Source of the DNA: Blastococcus_B deserti
Lineage (GTDB): Bacteria; Actinomycetota; Actinomycetes; Mycobacteriales; Geodermatophilaceae
Length of the DNA: 64,000 bases
Direction of reading: 5' to 3'
Assembly: GCF_042682525.1 (NCBI RefSeq)
Contig: NZ_JBHUHP010000006.1
Coordinates: 1 to 64,000, forward strand
Part shown: positions 50,998 to 59,442 of the stretch, in pieces
How the letters are laid out: each line of letters opens with the position of its first letter
How positions within the stretch are numbered: position 1 is the first letter of the stretch
Made by a program: the position numbers and the translations under genes
Notes under the pieces: generated by a model
Seen by the model: the letters and a program-made list of their open reading frames with translations, nothing else
What the model was told of the DNA's origin: nothing
Databases searched by the model: none

Positions 50998-51270
50998 GTG
51001 GGCGATGTGTTCAAGGCCCTCGCGGATCCGACCCGGCGCGCCATCCTCGACGAGCTCCAGGAGCGGAACGGCCAGACGCTGTTCGAGCTGTGCAGCCGGC
51101 TGATCGGCCGGCACGGTCTCGGCTCGACCCGGCAGGCGGTCTCCCAGCACCTGGACGTGCTCGAGGCCGCGGGCCTCGTGCGGACCCGCCGCGAGGGTCG
51201 CTACAAGTTCCACGACCTGGACACGGCGCCCCTCCGGATCATCACCGAGCGGTGGCACATCGACCCCTGA
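50998..51270 (+). CDS. ArsR/HTH_20-family transcriptional regulator
   Basis: 90 residues. Winged helix: VFKALADPTRRAILDELQER, STRQAVSQHLDVLEAAGLVR, YKFHDLDTAPL. It has no metal-binding Cys pair, so it is probably not a metalloregulator. GTG 50998 is chosen because the upstream ATG 50977 lies within the operator. Ten nt before the VOC gene, which it probably controls together with itself. Confidence 0.9.
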   Translation: MGDVFKALADPTRRAILDELQERNGQTLFELCSRLIGRHGLGSTRQAVSQHLDVLEAAGLVRTRREGRYKFHDLDTAPLRIITERWHIDP

Positions 51271-51280
51271 GGAGACGGCC

Positions 51281-51664
51281 GTGCGCATCAATCTGACCAG
51301 CGTGTTCGTGGACGACCAGGACAAGGCGCTCCGCTTCTACACCGAGATCCTCGGCTTCGTGAAGAAGACCGAGTTCCCCGTGGGGGAGCACCGGTGGCTG
51401 ACCGTCGTCTCCCCGGAGGAGCCCGACGGCGTGGAACTCGTGCTCGAGCCCGACGAGCACCCCGCGACCCGGCCGTTCAAGGAGGCGCTGGTCGCCGACG
51501 GCATGCCATTCACGTCCTTCGCGGTCGCCGACGTCCACGCGGAGTTCGACCGGCTGAAGGGACTGGGCGTCACCTTCACCCAGGAGCCGCTCTCGATGGG
51601 GCCGATGACCACCGCCGTCCTGGACGACACCTGCGGCAACCTGATCCAGATCGCCAGCATGTAA
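51281..51664 (+). CDS. VOC/glyoxalase-fold protein
   Basis: 127 residues of two beta-alpha-beta-beta-beta units: TSVFVDDQDKALRFYTEILG, DGVELVLEPDEHP, and TTAVLDDTCGNLIQI. Family roles: dioxygenase, glyoxalase or antibiotic-binding resistance. ArsR-VOC pairs are common in actinobacteria. GTG 51281 with GGAG upstream. Confidence 0.9.
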   Translation: MRINLTSVFVDDQDKALRFYTEILGFVKKTEFPVGEHRWLTVVSPEEPDGVELVLEPDEHPATRPFKEALVADGMPFTSFAVADVHAEFDRLKGLGVTFTQEPLSMGPMTTAVLDDTCGNLIQIASM

Positions 51665-51674
51665 CCGGCGGCGG

Positions 51675-53261
51675 TCAGTCCCCGCGGGTGGGCGGCTCGC
51701 CCTGCGCGATCGCCTCCTGCGCCCGCGCCGGGTCGTAGGCGCAGGCGTCGCGCACGTCCGTCGCGGGGCCGGTCGTCGTGGCGGCGGCGGCCACTCCGCC
51801 GGCCGTGGGCGCCACCGGTTCCACCGCCTCGGACGACGGCGCCGCCGACGCGGCCGACGATCCGGCGGCGGTGCTCTCCGCCGCCGGCGGGGTGATGGCG
51901 TCCCGGACGATCTGCCGCATGAGGTCGTAGTCGGGGTACGCGGGGTCGATCACGGTTGCGTCGAAGACGACGCTGCGCACGTCCGCGTCCTTGACCAGGA
52001 AGCCCAGGTCGACGAAGTCGTCCAGCGCCGACCGCGGGATGTCGGTGCTCACGATGTCCTGGGTGGTGGCCGCCAGCTCCTGGTACTGGCGGAGGAGCGT
52101 GACCGGGTCGGCAGCCTGGATGATGGCGTCGATCGTGCAGCGCTGCCGGTCCATGCGGTCGTAGTCGGTGAGGCCGAACCGGCCGCGGGCGAAGGCGAGC
52201 GCCCGGGCGCCGTCCATGCGCTGGTCCGGGCCCGGCTCGATGTAGTCGTCGGGCAGCGAGCCGGTGCCGGGATCGCCCCCGATGGGCACGTAGTAGTTCA
52301 CGTTGACCGTGATGCCGCCGAGCGCGTCGACCAGCCGGCTGAAACCGTCGAGGTTGACCAGCACGAAGTAGTCGATGTCGAGGCCGAGGGCCTCGCCGAC
52401 GCCGAGCTTGAGGAAGTCGGCCCCCGGGTGGTCGGTCGGGCCGAGGATGTCGGGGTACTGGGCGGGGCCGTTGCGGTAGACGGCGTTGAGGAGGCTCTCG
52501 CTCTCCGAGCCGGCGTCGAAGCCCTCGGGATAGACCTCGGCCAGCGGGCTGTCGGCCGGGAAGGGCAGGTCCTCCAGGTTGCGCGGCAGGCTGAACAGCG
52601 TCGTGTCGCCCGTCTCGGTGGCGATGCTGGCCACCACCACGGTGTCCGTGCGGACCCCCTCGCGCCCCTCGCCCCCGTCGCCGCCGAGGAGCAGCACGTT
52701 CACGCGCTCCTGGTCGCCGAAGGGGTCCGGGGTGTCGACGACGGTCGCCGATTCGCCGTCCTCCTCGAAGACCCCGGCGATCAGCTCCCGCTGCGCGAAG
52801 GCCAGCCGGCTTCCCATGACCGCCGGCACCACCGCTGCCGCCAGCAGCAGGAACACGACGAGCGCTCCGACCACCCGCCGGCCGCGGGAGATGCCGGCCG
52901 GGACCAGCATGCGGTAGCCGGCGACCACCACGACCATCCACAGCAGCGCCAGTGCGGCCACCGCGCCGACCATCCAGAGCAGCCGGTCGGTGTCGACGGC
53001 GGCCCGGACGGCGGTCTGCCGGCCGGCGGTGGCCGCCCACCCGGCTGCGCCGACGACGACCAGGAAGAACACGAGGGTGAGTGCGCCCAGCACCCGGCGG
53101 CCGGCCGCGAGGAACGCGATTCCGGGGAGGACGGCGCCGAGGGCGGTGAGACCGAGCGCGGCGCGGAAGCTGCGGCCCCGGCGGTGCCGGGGCCGGGGCG
53201 GCCGGAGCACGGTGGCTCCCCCGGAGAAACCGTCGGCAGGGGAGTCAGCGCCGGCGCTCAC
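51675..53261 (-). CDS. LytR-CpsA-Psr (LCP) family cell wall polymer ligase
   Basis: About 528 residues. Four hydrophobic helices lie in the first ~155 residues, then the LCP domain: VNVLLLGGDGGEGREGVRTD, SLPRNLEDLPFP, DYFVLVNLDGFSRLVDALGG, ALAFARGRFGLTDYDRMDRQ with its catalytic Arg/Asp. LCP proteins attach arabinogalactan/teichoic-type polymers to peptidoglycan. The C-terminus is Ala/Ser/Pro-rich. GTG 53261 or GTG 53282 as start; neither has a good ribosome binding site. Confidence 0.9.
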   Translation of the reverse strand: MSAGADSPADGFSGGATVLRPPRPRHRRGRSFRAALGLTALGAVLPGIAFLAAGRRVLGALTLVFFLVVVGAAGWAATAGRQTAVRAAVDTDRLLWMVGAVAALALLWMVVVVAGYRMLVPAGISRGRRVVGALVVFLLLAAAVVPAVMGSRLAFAQRELIAGVFEEDGESATVVDTPDPFGDQERVNVLLLGGDGGEGREGVRTDTVVVASIATETGDTTLFSLPRNLEDLPFPADSPLAEVYPEGFDAGSESESLLNAVYRNGPAQYPDILGPTDHPGADFLKLGVGEALGLDIDYFVLVNLDGFSRLVDALGGITVNVNYYVPIGGDPGTGSLPDDYIEPGPDQRMDGARALAFARGRFGLTDYDRMDRQRCTIDAIIQAADPVTLLRQYQELAATTQDIVSTDIPRSALDDFVDLGFLVKDADVRSVVFDATVIDPAYPDYDLMRQIVRDAITPPAAESTAAGSSAASAAPSSEAVEPVAPTAGGVAAAATTTGPATDVRDACAYDPARAQEAIAQGEPPTRGD

Positions 53262-53414
53262 GCGCCGACCGTCGCCACGCACCGCCCGGTCATGGCGTCA
53301 TGGTCCCACCGATGTGCGGGCGCGGCGTCCCCTGGACGGACGACCGGGCCCGGGACCCGGCGGCGACGAGTAGGCAGGGCCGGTCCGGGGAACCCCTCCC
53401 TGACCACGGTCGTT

Positions 53415-53444
53415 GGTTACGACGGCGTAGGTTACGCCGGCGTA
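53415..53444 (+). promoter_or_regulatory. Tandem 15-bp operator-like repeat before the desaturase gene
   Basis: GGTTACGACGGCGTA (53415-53429) is followed directly by GGTTACGCCGGCGTA (53430-53444). The second contains the perfect palindrome TACGCCGGCGTA. They lie 30 nt before the desaturase ATG and may bind a fatty-acid regulator; in mycobacteria a TetR protein (MadR) controls acyl-ACP desaturases. Confidence 0.6.
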
Positions 53445-53473
53445 GGTCGAGCGGCACCCCTCCGGAGGACCCG

Positions 53474-54424
53474 ATGCCCCAGACACCCCCGCACGCGGCA
53501 GTCCTGACCGAGCTCGAGCCGGTGGTCGCCGAGAACCTCGACCGGCACATCCGGATGGCCAAGGAGTGGCACCCGCACGACTACGTGCCGTGGGACGAGG
53601 GCCGAAACTTCGCCTTCCTCGGCGGGGAGGACTGGTCCCCGGAGCAGTCCAAGTTGGACGAGACGGCGAAGGCCGCGATGTTCGTCAACCTGCTCACCGA
53701 GGACAACCTGCCCAGCTACCACCGGGAGATCGCCACCCGGTTCGGCCGGGACGGCGCCTGGGGCCAGTGGGTCGGCCGGTGGACGGCGGAGGAGGGCCGG
53801 CACGGCATCGCCATCCGCGACTACCTCGTGGTCACCCGAGGGGTGGACCCGGTCGCCCTGGAGCGGGCGCGGATGGACTACATGACCCTCGGCTACGACT
53901 CCGGCGACAAGTCCCCGCTGGAGGCGGTCGCCTACGTGTCGTTCCAAGAGCTCGCGACGCGGGTGTCGCACCGCAACACGGGCCGGGCGACGGGCGACCC
54001 GGTCGCGGACAAGCTGCTCGCCCGCATCGCCACCGACGAGAACCTGCACATGATCTTCTACCGGAACCTGGTCACCGCGGCGTTCGACATCGACCCCGAC
54101 GAGATGATGAAGGCCGTGGCCAAGGAGGTCATGAACTTCGAGATGCCCGGCGCGAACATGGCCAACTTCCGCAAGAACTCCACGATCATCGCCAAGGCGG
54201 GCATCTACGACCTCCGGCTGCACCACGACGAGGTGGTCAGCCCGATCCTGCGCACCTGGAAGGTGTTCGACCGCACGGACTTCGGCCCGGAGGGGGAGAG
54301 GGCGCGCGAGGAGCTCGCCGCCTTCCTCGCCGGTCTCGACGCCCAGGCGACCAGGTTCGTGGAGGGCCGCGAGCGGCTGCGCGCCCGCATGGCGGCCAGG
54401 GGCGAGGTCCCCGTCCAGGTGTAG
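53474..54424 (+). CDS. Acyl-ACP desaturase (DesA family)
   Basis: 316 residues of the soluble diiron desaturase family. Iron ligands: LLTEDNLPSYHRE, WTAEEGRHG (EExxH) and ATDENLHMIFY (DExxH). It introduces a double bond into ACP-bound fatty acids. ATG 53474 has GGAGG 5 nt upstream. Confidence 0.93.
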   Translation: MPQTPPHAAVLTELEPVVAENLDRHIRMAKEWHPHDYVPWDEGRNFAFLGGEDWSPEQSKLDETAKAAMFVNLLTEDNLPSYHREIATRFGRDGAWGQWVGRWTAEEGRHGIAIRDYLVVTRGVDPVALERARMDYMTLGYDSGDKSPLEAVAYVSFQELATRVSHRNTGRATGDPVADKLLARIATDENLHMIFYRNLVTAAFDIDPDEMMKAVAKEVMNFEMPGANMANFRKNSTIIAKAGIYDLRLHHDEVVSPILRTWKVFDRTDFGPEGERAREELAAFLAGLDAQATRFVEGRERLRARMAARGEVPVQV

Positions 54425-54562
54425 CCCAGGACCAACTGCTGACGGTCTGCGCGCACGCCCATCTCGCGACCCGAACGCCCCTCGGCGCACTCCGTTCCTG
54501 CTCCGGCGCGGTCCGGGGTACCGCTCCGCCTCGCCTCAGGCCGAGACGTAACGTGGACTTCC

Positions 54563-55366
54563 GTGCGCCTGGCGACCTGGAACGTGAACTCCATCCGCTC
54601 ACGAGCCGACCGGGTGGCCGCATGGCTGCAGCGCAGCGACGTCGACGTCGTGGCCCTGCAGGAGACCAAGTGCCGCGACGACCAGTTCCCCGAGATGGTG
54701 TTCAACGCCCTCGGCTACGAGGTCGCGCACGTGGGCCACTCCCAGTGGAACGGCGTCGCGATCTTGTCCCGCGTCGGCATCGAGGACGTCGAGATCGGCT
54801 TCGCGGGCATGCCCTCCTGGTCGTCGAAGGAGGGGCAGGACCCTACGCCCGAGGCCCGCGCTCTCGGAGCCACGTGCGGCGGCGTGCGGGTGTGGAGCCT
54901 CTACGTGCCCAACGGGCGGACGCTCGCCGATCCGCATCTGCTGTACAAGCTCGAGTGGCTGGCGAGCCTGCGGACGACGGCGGCCGGCTGGCTGGCCGCC
55001 GACGCCGACGCCCAGATCGCCCTCGTCGGCGACTGGAACATCGCGCCGGAGGACGACGACGTGTGGGACATGTCCGTCTTCTCGCACTCCACCCACGTCT
55101 CCCCGCCCGAGCGCGCGGCCTTCCGCGCGATCGTCGACGCCGGGTTCACCGACGTCGTGCGGCCGTACGCGCCGGGGCCGGGCGTCTACACCTACTGGGA
55201 CTACACGCAGCTGCGCTTTCCCCGCCGCGAGGGCATGCGGATCGACTTCGTGCTCGGATCACCCGCGCTCGCCGGCCGGGTGACCGGGGCGCGCATCGAC
55301 CGCGAGGAGCGCAAGGGCAAGGGCGCCAGCGACCACGCCCCCGTGGTGGTCGAGCTCGCCGACTAG
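54563..55366 (+). CDS. xthA: Exodeoxyribonuclease III
   Basis: 267 residues. AP-endonuclease/exonuclease III motifs: LATWNVNSIRSRADRV, VALQETKCRDDQF, SLYVPNGR, GDWNIAPEDDDVWD, MRIDFVLGSP and the end KGASDHAPVVVEL with catalytic Asp-His. GTG 54563; TAACGT ends 8 nt upstream, so the transcript may be leaderless. A fragment similar to the last 46 bp lies at 56961-57006. Confidence 0.95.
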   Translation: MRLATWNVNSIRSRADRVAAWLQRSDVDVVALQETKCRDDQFPEMVFNALGYEVAHVGHSQWNGVAILSRVGIEDVEIGFAGMPSWSSKEGQDPTPEARALGATCGGVRVWSLYVPNGRTLADPHLLYKLEWLASLRTTAAGWLAADADAQIALVGDWNIAPEDDDVWDMSVFSHSTHVSPPERAAFRAIVDAGFTDVVRPYAPGPGVYTYWDYTQLRFPRREGMRIDFVLGSPALAGRVTGARIDREERKGKGASDHAPVVVELAD

Positions 55367-55409
55367 CGGACCGTATGGGCGTCCGGCCGGCCGACCGCAC
55401 AGGCGGCGT

Positions 55410-55644
55410 CATGGCTGGGTCGCCGGGCTGACCGCTCGCGAGGTGGAGGTGCTGCACCACGTGGCCCGGGGCCGGACCGATCCGCGAGATCGCCCGCCGG
55501 CTGACGGTCTCGCCGAGGACCGTCGACGCTCGCCTCCAGCACATATGCGCCGAGATCGGCGTCTCCACCCGGGCGGAAGCCACGCTGTTCGCGATGGAAC
55601 ACGGCCTCGTGAACTCCCTCGAAGATGGGGAGAACTCCCGATGA
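55410..55644 (+). pseudogene. LuxR-type HTH remnant, truncated and frameshifted
   Basis: GLTAREVEVLHHVARG in one frame continues as IREIARRLTVSPRTVDARLQ and GVSTRAEATLFAMEHGL in the +1 frame; one extra base near 55465-55475 explains the break. Only the DNA-binding domain remains, abutting the xthA stop; the sensor part (in relatives often an HD or GAF module) is missing. Confidence 0.75.
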
Positions 55645-55700
55645 CCGTCACGTCAGGGGGCTGCAGGCTCTGAGGGGTCAGCTGATCCCAGCCGCAGTGG

Positions 55701-56132
55701 GTGGTTCACGTGGAGGCACGGCAGGCGCTCGTGGAGCGCATGATCGACCTGATCGACGACAAGGACTTCGCGGCCCTGCCACGGGTGCTGACCCCCGACT
55801 GCGAGTTCGCGCACCCGGTCGCCTCCGTGCGCGGCAGCGAGTCAGTCGCCGAGTTCCTCGCCGGAATGGGCGCACCCTTCCCCGGCAGCCGGCACGAGCT
55901 GGTGCACGTGGTGACCGCGGGCGACACGGTGCTGCTCGAGGGCATGTGGTGCGGCACGCAAGACGGGCCGCTCGTCACCCCGGGCGGAGAACTGCCGCCG
56001 AGCGGGCGGACCGTCAGCCTGCCGTTCGCGGCGGTCGCGAGGATCCCGGGGGACCGCATCGCCTCGGTCCACGTCTACGTCGACCAGCTGGCCTTCATGA
56101 CGCAGTTGGGCCTGATCCCCGCAGCCGCGTGA
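55701..56132 (+). CDS. SnoaL-like (NTF2-fold) protein
   Basis: 143 residues: ALVERMIDLIDDKDFAALPR, DCEFAHPVASVRGSESVAEF, and the later FAAVARIPGDRIASVHVYVD. The NTF2/SnoaL fold serves as polyketide cyclase, epoxide hydrolase or ligand binder; function not assigned. Start GTG 55701 or GTG 55710. It follows the LuxR remnant by 56 nt, a pairing seen with intact LuxR genes, so its regulator may have been lost. Confidence 0.82.
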   Translation: MVHVEARQALVERMIDLIDDKDFAALPRVLTPDCEFAHPVASVRGSESVAEFLAGMGAPFPGSRHELVHVVTAGDTVLLEGMWCGTQDGPLVTPGGELPPSGRTVSLPFAAVARIPGDRIASVHVYVDQLAFMTQLGLIPAAA

Positions 56133-56297
56133 GAGCCGATTCGACCGGCGGCCGTAGGAACTCAGCGGTCACTACGCCCACCCGGGCGTGGGGAACGCGG
56201 AGCAGGAGCTCGGAGCCGGCCGATCGTCAGCCCACGCAGTGCCGCCGTCCGGAGGGCCCGACACTCACCGAAGGTCACACCTGTCGCGGCGCGCAGG

Positions 56298-56705
56298 TCA
56301 ACGTGCGGACGACCACCGCTGCTGAAGGCTCACGACCTCGTCGTCCGGCACGCCCACGGAGAAGTGCGCATGGACCAGCCGCCACGCTGGGCCCTCCTTC
56401 CGGAGGACGGCGGTCACCCGGCAGTCCATGCCCGTGCCGTCCGGAAAGCCGAACCGCGGTTCGTCGGTGACCCAACCGAGGGACCCCTCCTCGAAGCCGA
56501 CAGCACGACGGCTCGTAAGGGTGACCCCCTCGGTCTCGAAACCGAACCGCATGCCGGCTCGATCGGTCACCACCTCCCCAGGGGCGGTGCCGACGATTGA
56601 CGTGGCCTCCTTCGAGACGATGTCGTCGAACCGGTCGACACGTCCATGGGTGACACCGTCGCAGAATCTGAGCCACGCATCGGTGACCGCGGAAGACTCC
56701 TGCAT
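56298..56705 (-). CDS. NTF2-fold/SnoaL_3-like protein
   Basis: 135 residues: AVTDAWLRFCDGVTHGRVDR, IVGTAPGEVVTDRAGMRFGF, and the end AWRLVHAHFSVGVPDDEV, typical of the SnoaL_3/ketosteroid-isomerase-like ligand-binding fold. ATG 56705 has AGGAG 9 nt upstream and is preferred over ATG 56759. Not part of an operon. Confidence 0.82.
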   Translation of the reverse strand: MQESSAVTDAWLRFCDGVTHGRVDRFDDIVSKEATSIVGTAPGEVVTDRAGMRFGFETEGVTLTSRRAVGFEEGSLGWVTDEPRFGFPDGTGMDCRVTAVLRKEGPAWRLVHAHFSVGVPDDEVVSLQQRWSSAR

Positions 56706-56960
56706 GACCAGCCGCTCCTCGGTTGCTGGAGAGGCGCGCGCGGCACGCACCGTGGCCATTCAACGCCCGCAGCCGCCGAAGGGGGGACACCCTGATCGCG
56801 TCTCAGGTGCGGCGCACATCGCCGGACGTGGGCTCTGCTCGTCGGGGATGTCAGGCGACGGACCGCGACGGTTCCGGGCGGCGCGGAGATGTCATCCGCT
56901 CGCGGTCGGAGTGGGGCCGGCGGGTCGAGCAGTGAGCGGCGCAGGTCCAGCAGCATGCAC

Positions 56961-57006
56961 GGGCGCCAGCGACCACGCACCAGTGGTGGGGTACCTCGCC
57001 GAGTAG
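56961..57006 (+). pseudogene. 3' fragment resembling the end of xthA
   Basis: 46 bp ending in a stop codon that match the last 46 bp of xthA (55321-55366) at 39 of 46 positions, encoding GASDHAPVVGYLAE against GASDHAPVVVELAD. No upstream xthA similarity is visible, so this is a leftover of duplication or recombination. The rest of 56706-57080 shows no gene. Confidence 0.65.
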
Positions 57007-57041
57007 TCCGTGGGGACCGGGTACCGGAGGTCCCCACGGAC
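57006..57041. terminator. Hairpin terminator upstream of the fdhA stop
   Basis: GTCCGTGGGGACC (57006-57018) pairs perfectly with 57029-57041 (13 bp, 10-nt loop). It begins at the last base of the xthA-like fragment's stop codon and can serve fdhA from the other strand. Confidence 0.75.
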
Positions 57042-57080
57042 CGTCAGCGTCAGGCCGCACCTCGGGTCCGGCTCCGCCTG

Positions 57081-58307
57081 TCAGGCAGCCGTGCTCGCCA
57101 CCATCCCGTGCGGGTCGAGTACGTACTTCTTGGCTGCGCCCTGGTCGAACTCCTGGTAGCCGCGGGGAGCCTCCTCGAGCGGGATCACCTCGGCGTTGAC
57201 CGCCTTCGCGATCTGCACCCGGTCGTAGAGGATTGCCATCATCAGCTGACGGTTGTACTTCATCACCGGGCACTGCCCGGTCGTGAAGGCGTGCGACTTG
57301 GCCCAGCCGAGCCCCAGCCGGATCGACAGGGACCCGGTCTTCGCCGCTTCGTCGGCGGCGCCCGGATCACCGGTCACGTAGAGCCCCGGAATTCCGAGAG
57401 CGCCGCCGGCGCGGGTGATGTCCATCAGGGAGTTGAGCACGGTCGCCGGCGCCTCGTGGGCGGCGTCCTTCCCGTGGCCGCGCGCCTCGAAGCCCACGGC
57501 GTCCACGCCGCAGTCGACCTCGGGGACGCCGAGGATCTGCTCGATCTGGTCCTTGGGGTCGCCCTGGGAGACGTCGACCGTCTCGCATCCGAAGCTGCGC
57601 GCCTGGGCCAGCCGGTCGGCGTTGAGGTCGCCGACGATGACGACGGCCGCGCCGAGCAGCTGCGCCGAGGCGGCCGCCGCCAGGCCCACCGGTCCCGCGC
57701 CGGCGATGTACACCGTCGATCCGGTGGTCACGCCCGCCGTGTAGCAGCCGTGGTAGCCGGTCGGGAATATGTCCGAGAGCATCGTCAGGTCCCGGATCTT
57801 CTCCAACGCCTGGTCCCGGTCGGGGAACTTCAGGCAGTTGAAGTCGGCGTACGGAACCATCACGTACTCGGCCTGGCCACCGGTCCAGCCGCCCATGTCG
57901 ACGTACCCGTACGCCGAGCCGGGCCGGTCCGGGTTGACCGTCAGGCAGATCCCGGTCTTGCCCTCCTTGCAGTTGCGGCAGCGGCCGCATGCGATGTTGA
58001 AGGGCACGCTGACGATGTCGCCCTCGCGCAGGAACTCGACGTCCGGCCCCTTCTCGACGATCTCACCGGTGATCTCGTGGCCCAGCACCAGCCCCTCCGG
58101 GGCCGTCGTCCGCCCGCGGACCATGTGCTGGTCGCTGCCGCAGATGTTGGTGGTGACGGTCTTCAGGATCACGCCGTGCGGGGTCTTGCGACCCACGTTG
58201 GACGGATGCACACCCGGGCCGGATGACAGCTCCAGCTTCGGATAGTCCAGATCGGCGATCTCCACCTTGCCCGCACCCATGTACCTGACGGCCTTGTTGC
58301 CAGCCAC
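57081..58307 (-). CDS. fdhA: Glutathione-independent formaldehyde dehydrogenase
   Basis: 408 residues of the zinc MDR family. Catalytic Zn: TTNICGSDQHMVRGR and LGHEITGEI; structural Zn: CGRCRNCKEGKTGIC; NAD-binding AGAGPVGLAAAASAQ. The insertion YHGCYTAGVTTGSTV and VDCGVDAVGFEARGHG are typical of the Pseudomonas putida-type enzyme, which oxidises (or dismutates) formaldehyde. GTG 58307 has AAGGAG 4 nt upstream. 55 nt downstream of the aquaporin gene on the same strand. Confidence 0.93.
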   Translation of the reverse strand: MAGNKAVRYMGAGKVEIADLDYPKLELSSGPGVHPSNVGRKTPHGVILKTVTTNICGSDQHMVRGRTTAPEGLVLGHEITGEIVEKGPDVEFLREGDIVSVPFNIACGRCRNCKEGKTGICLTVNPDRPGSAYGYVDMGGWTGGQAEYVMVPYADFNCLKFPDRDQALEKIRDLTMLSDIFPTGYHGCYTAGVTTGSTVYIAGAGPVGLAAAASAQLLGAAVVIVGDLNADRLAQARSFGCETVDVSQGDPKDQIEQILGVPEVDCGVDAVGFEARGHGKDAAHEAPATVLNSLMDITRAGGALGIPGLYVTGDPGAADEAAKTGSLSIRLGLGWAKSHAFTTGQCPVMKYNRQLMMAILYDRVQIAKAVNAEVIPLEEAPRGYQEFDQGAAKKYVLDPHGMVASTAA

Positions 58308-58362
58308 GGCGCTCCTTCCTCTGCGTCCGGCCGGCCCGCGCCCGGGCCGGCAGCATCCGTCG

Positions 58363-59259
58363 TCACCCGCGCCGATCAGCGGGGGTGTCTCCTCCCGGCG
58401 GGGTGCGCGGGGCCGCGATGTCGCCGGCGGTCCCCGCCGCCCCGGTGCGCCCGGAGCCTCGTTCCCCTTCGCCGACCCGTCGTCCGACGACGTCGCCCTG
58501 CGCGCCCTGCGGCGGCTCCACGGCCGCCGCGGCGGGCTCTTCGGCCTCCGCCGCCCGCGGCCGGGCGAGCAGGTCGTAGACCACCGCCGCAAGGAGGGCG
58601 CCGACGACGCTGCCGATGACGTAGGCCCAGATCTGGCTCCACGGCACGTCGCCGCCGACGAGCGCGGAGGCGGCGAACGGGCCGAAGGCGCGGGCGGGGT
58701 TGACCGCGGCACCGGTCTGCGGGGCGAAGACCAGGACCAGGCAGGTGACCGAGAGGCCGATCATCAGCCCCGCCCAGCCCGCCGGAGCGCGCTTGTCGAC
58801 GGCCATGGCCATGATCGTCAGCATCAGGAGGAAGGTGGCCAGCGCCTCGACGAGGATCGCCCGCCCGTAGCCGACGCCCTCGCCGAAGGACACCGAGCCG
58901 ACGTTGCTGACGTCCACCGACACCACGCCGTAGGCAGCCACGATCAGCAGGCCGCCGAGCGCAGAGCCGACGAGTTGCGCAAGGACGTAAGGCCCGACCT
59001 CCCGCCAGGGGAAGCGCCGGGTGGCCGCGAGCGCCACGGTCACCGCGGGATTGATGTGCGCCCCGGAGGTGGTGCCGAAGGCATAGATGACGATGGCCAC
59101 GACCAGGCCGAACGACAGCGCGATCATGCCGAGCCCGGCGAAGTCCAGGCTGCCGTCCCCGACAGCCAGGGCGGCGACCACGCTGCCCGGACCGAAGATG
59201 ATCAGCAGGCCGGTGCCGAGGGCCTCGGCGGCCAGGCGACGGGCGAGGCCGGCGTCCAC
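58363..59259 (-). CDS. MIP-family aquaporin/glycerol channel
   Basis: 298 residues with six helices and two half-helices: first NPA in SGAHINPAVTVAL, second in AAVNPARAFGP. The residue after NPAR is Ala rather than the Asp of GlpF, which favours a water-type channel, but selectivity is uncertain. The C-terminal ~65 residues are hydrophilic and Gly/Glu-rich. GTG 59259 has GGAGG 5 nt upstream. Probably co-transcribed with fdhA. Confidence 0.92.
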   Translation of the reverse strand: MDAGLARRLAAEALGTGLLIIFGPGSVVAALAVGDGSLDFAGLGMIALSFGLVVAIVIYAFGTTSGAHINPAVTVALAATRRFPWREVGPYVLAQLVGSALGGLLIVAAYGVVSVDVSNVGSVSFGEGVGYGRAILVEALATFLLMLTIMAMAVDKRAPAGWAGLMIGLSVTCLVLVFAPQTGAAVNPARAFGPFAASALVGGDVPWSQIWAYVIGSVVGALLAAVVYDLLARPRAAEAEEPAAAAVEPPQGAQGDVVGRRVGEGERGSGRTGAAGTAGDIAAPRTPPGGDTPADRRG

Positions 59260-59442
59260 TGAAGCCTCCAGGGAGGTGCCGCGGGCCTCTCAGTCTTCGA
59301 CCGGAGGGCCGGGGAAAGCCCCTCGGGGCTCCTGGCGGTCGGGCGCCTCCGCCTGTCGCTACACGGCGTAGCCAGTGCGGCCCGTTCACGACCTGCCCAT
59401 GGCCGTGCAGCGGGGCAACGGCGACACGTACCGTTCCCTCCC

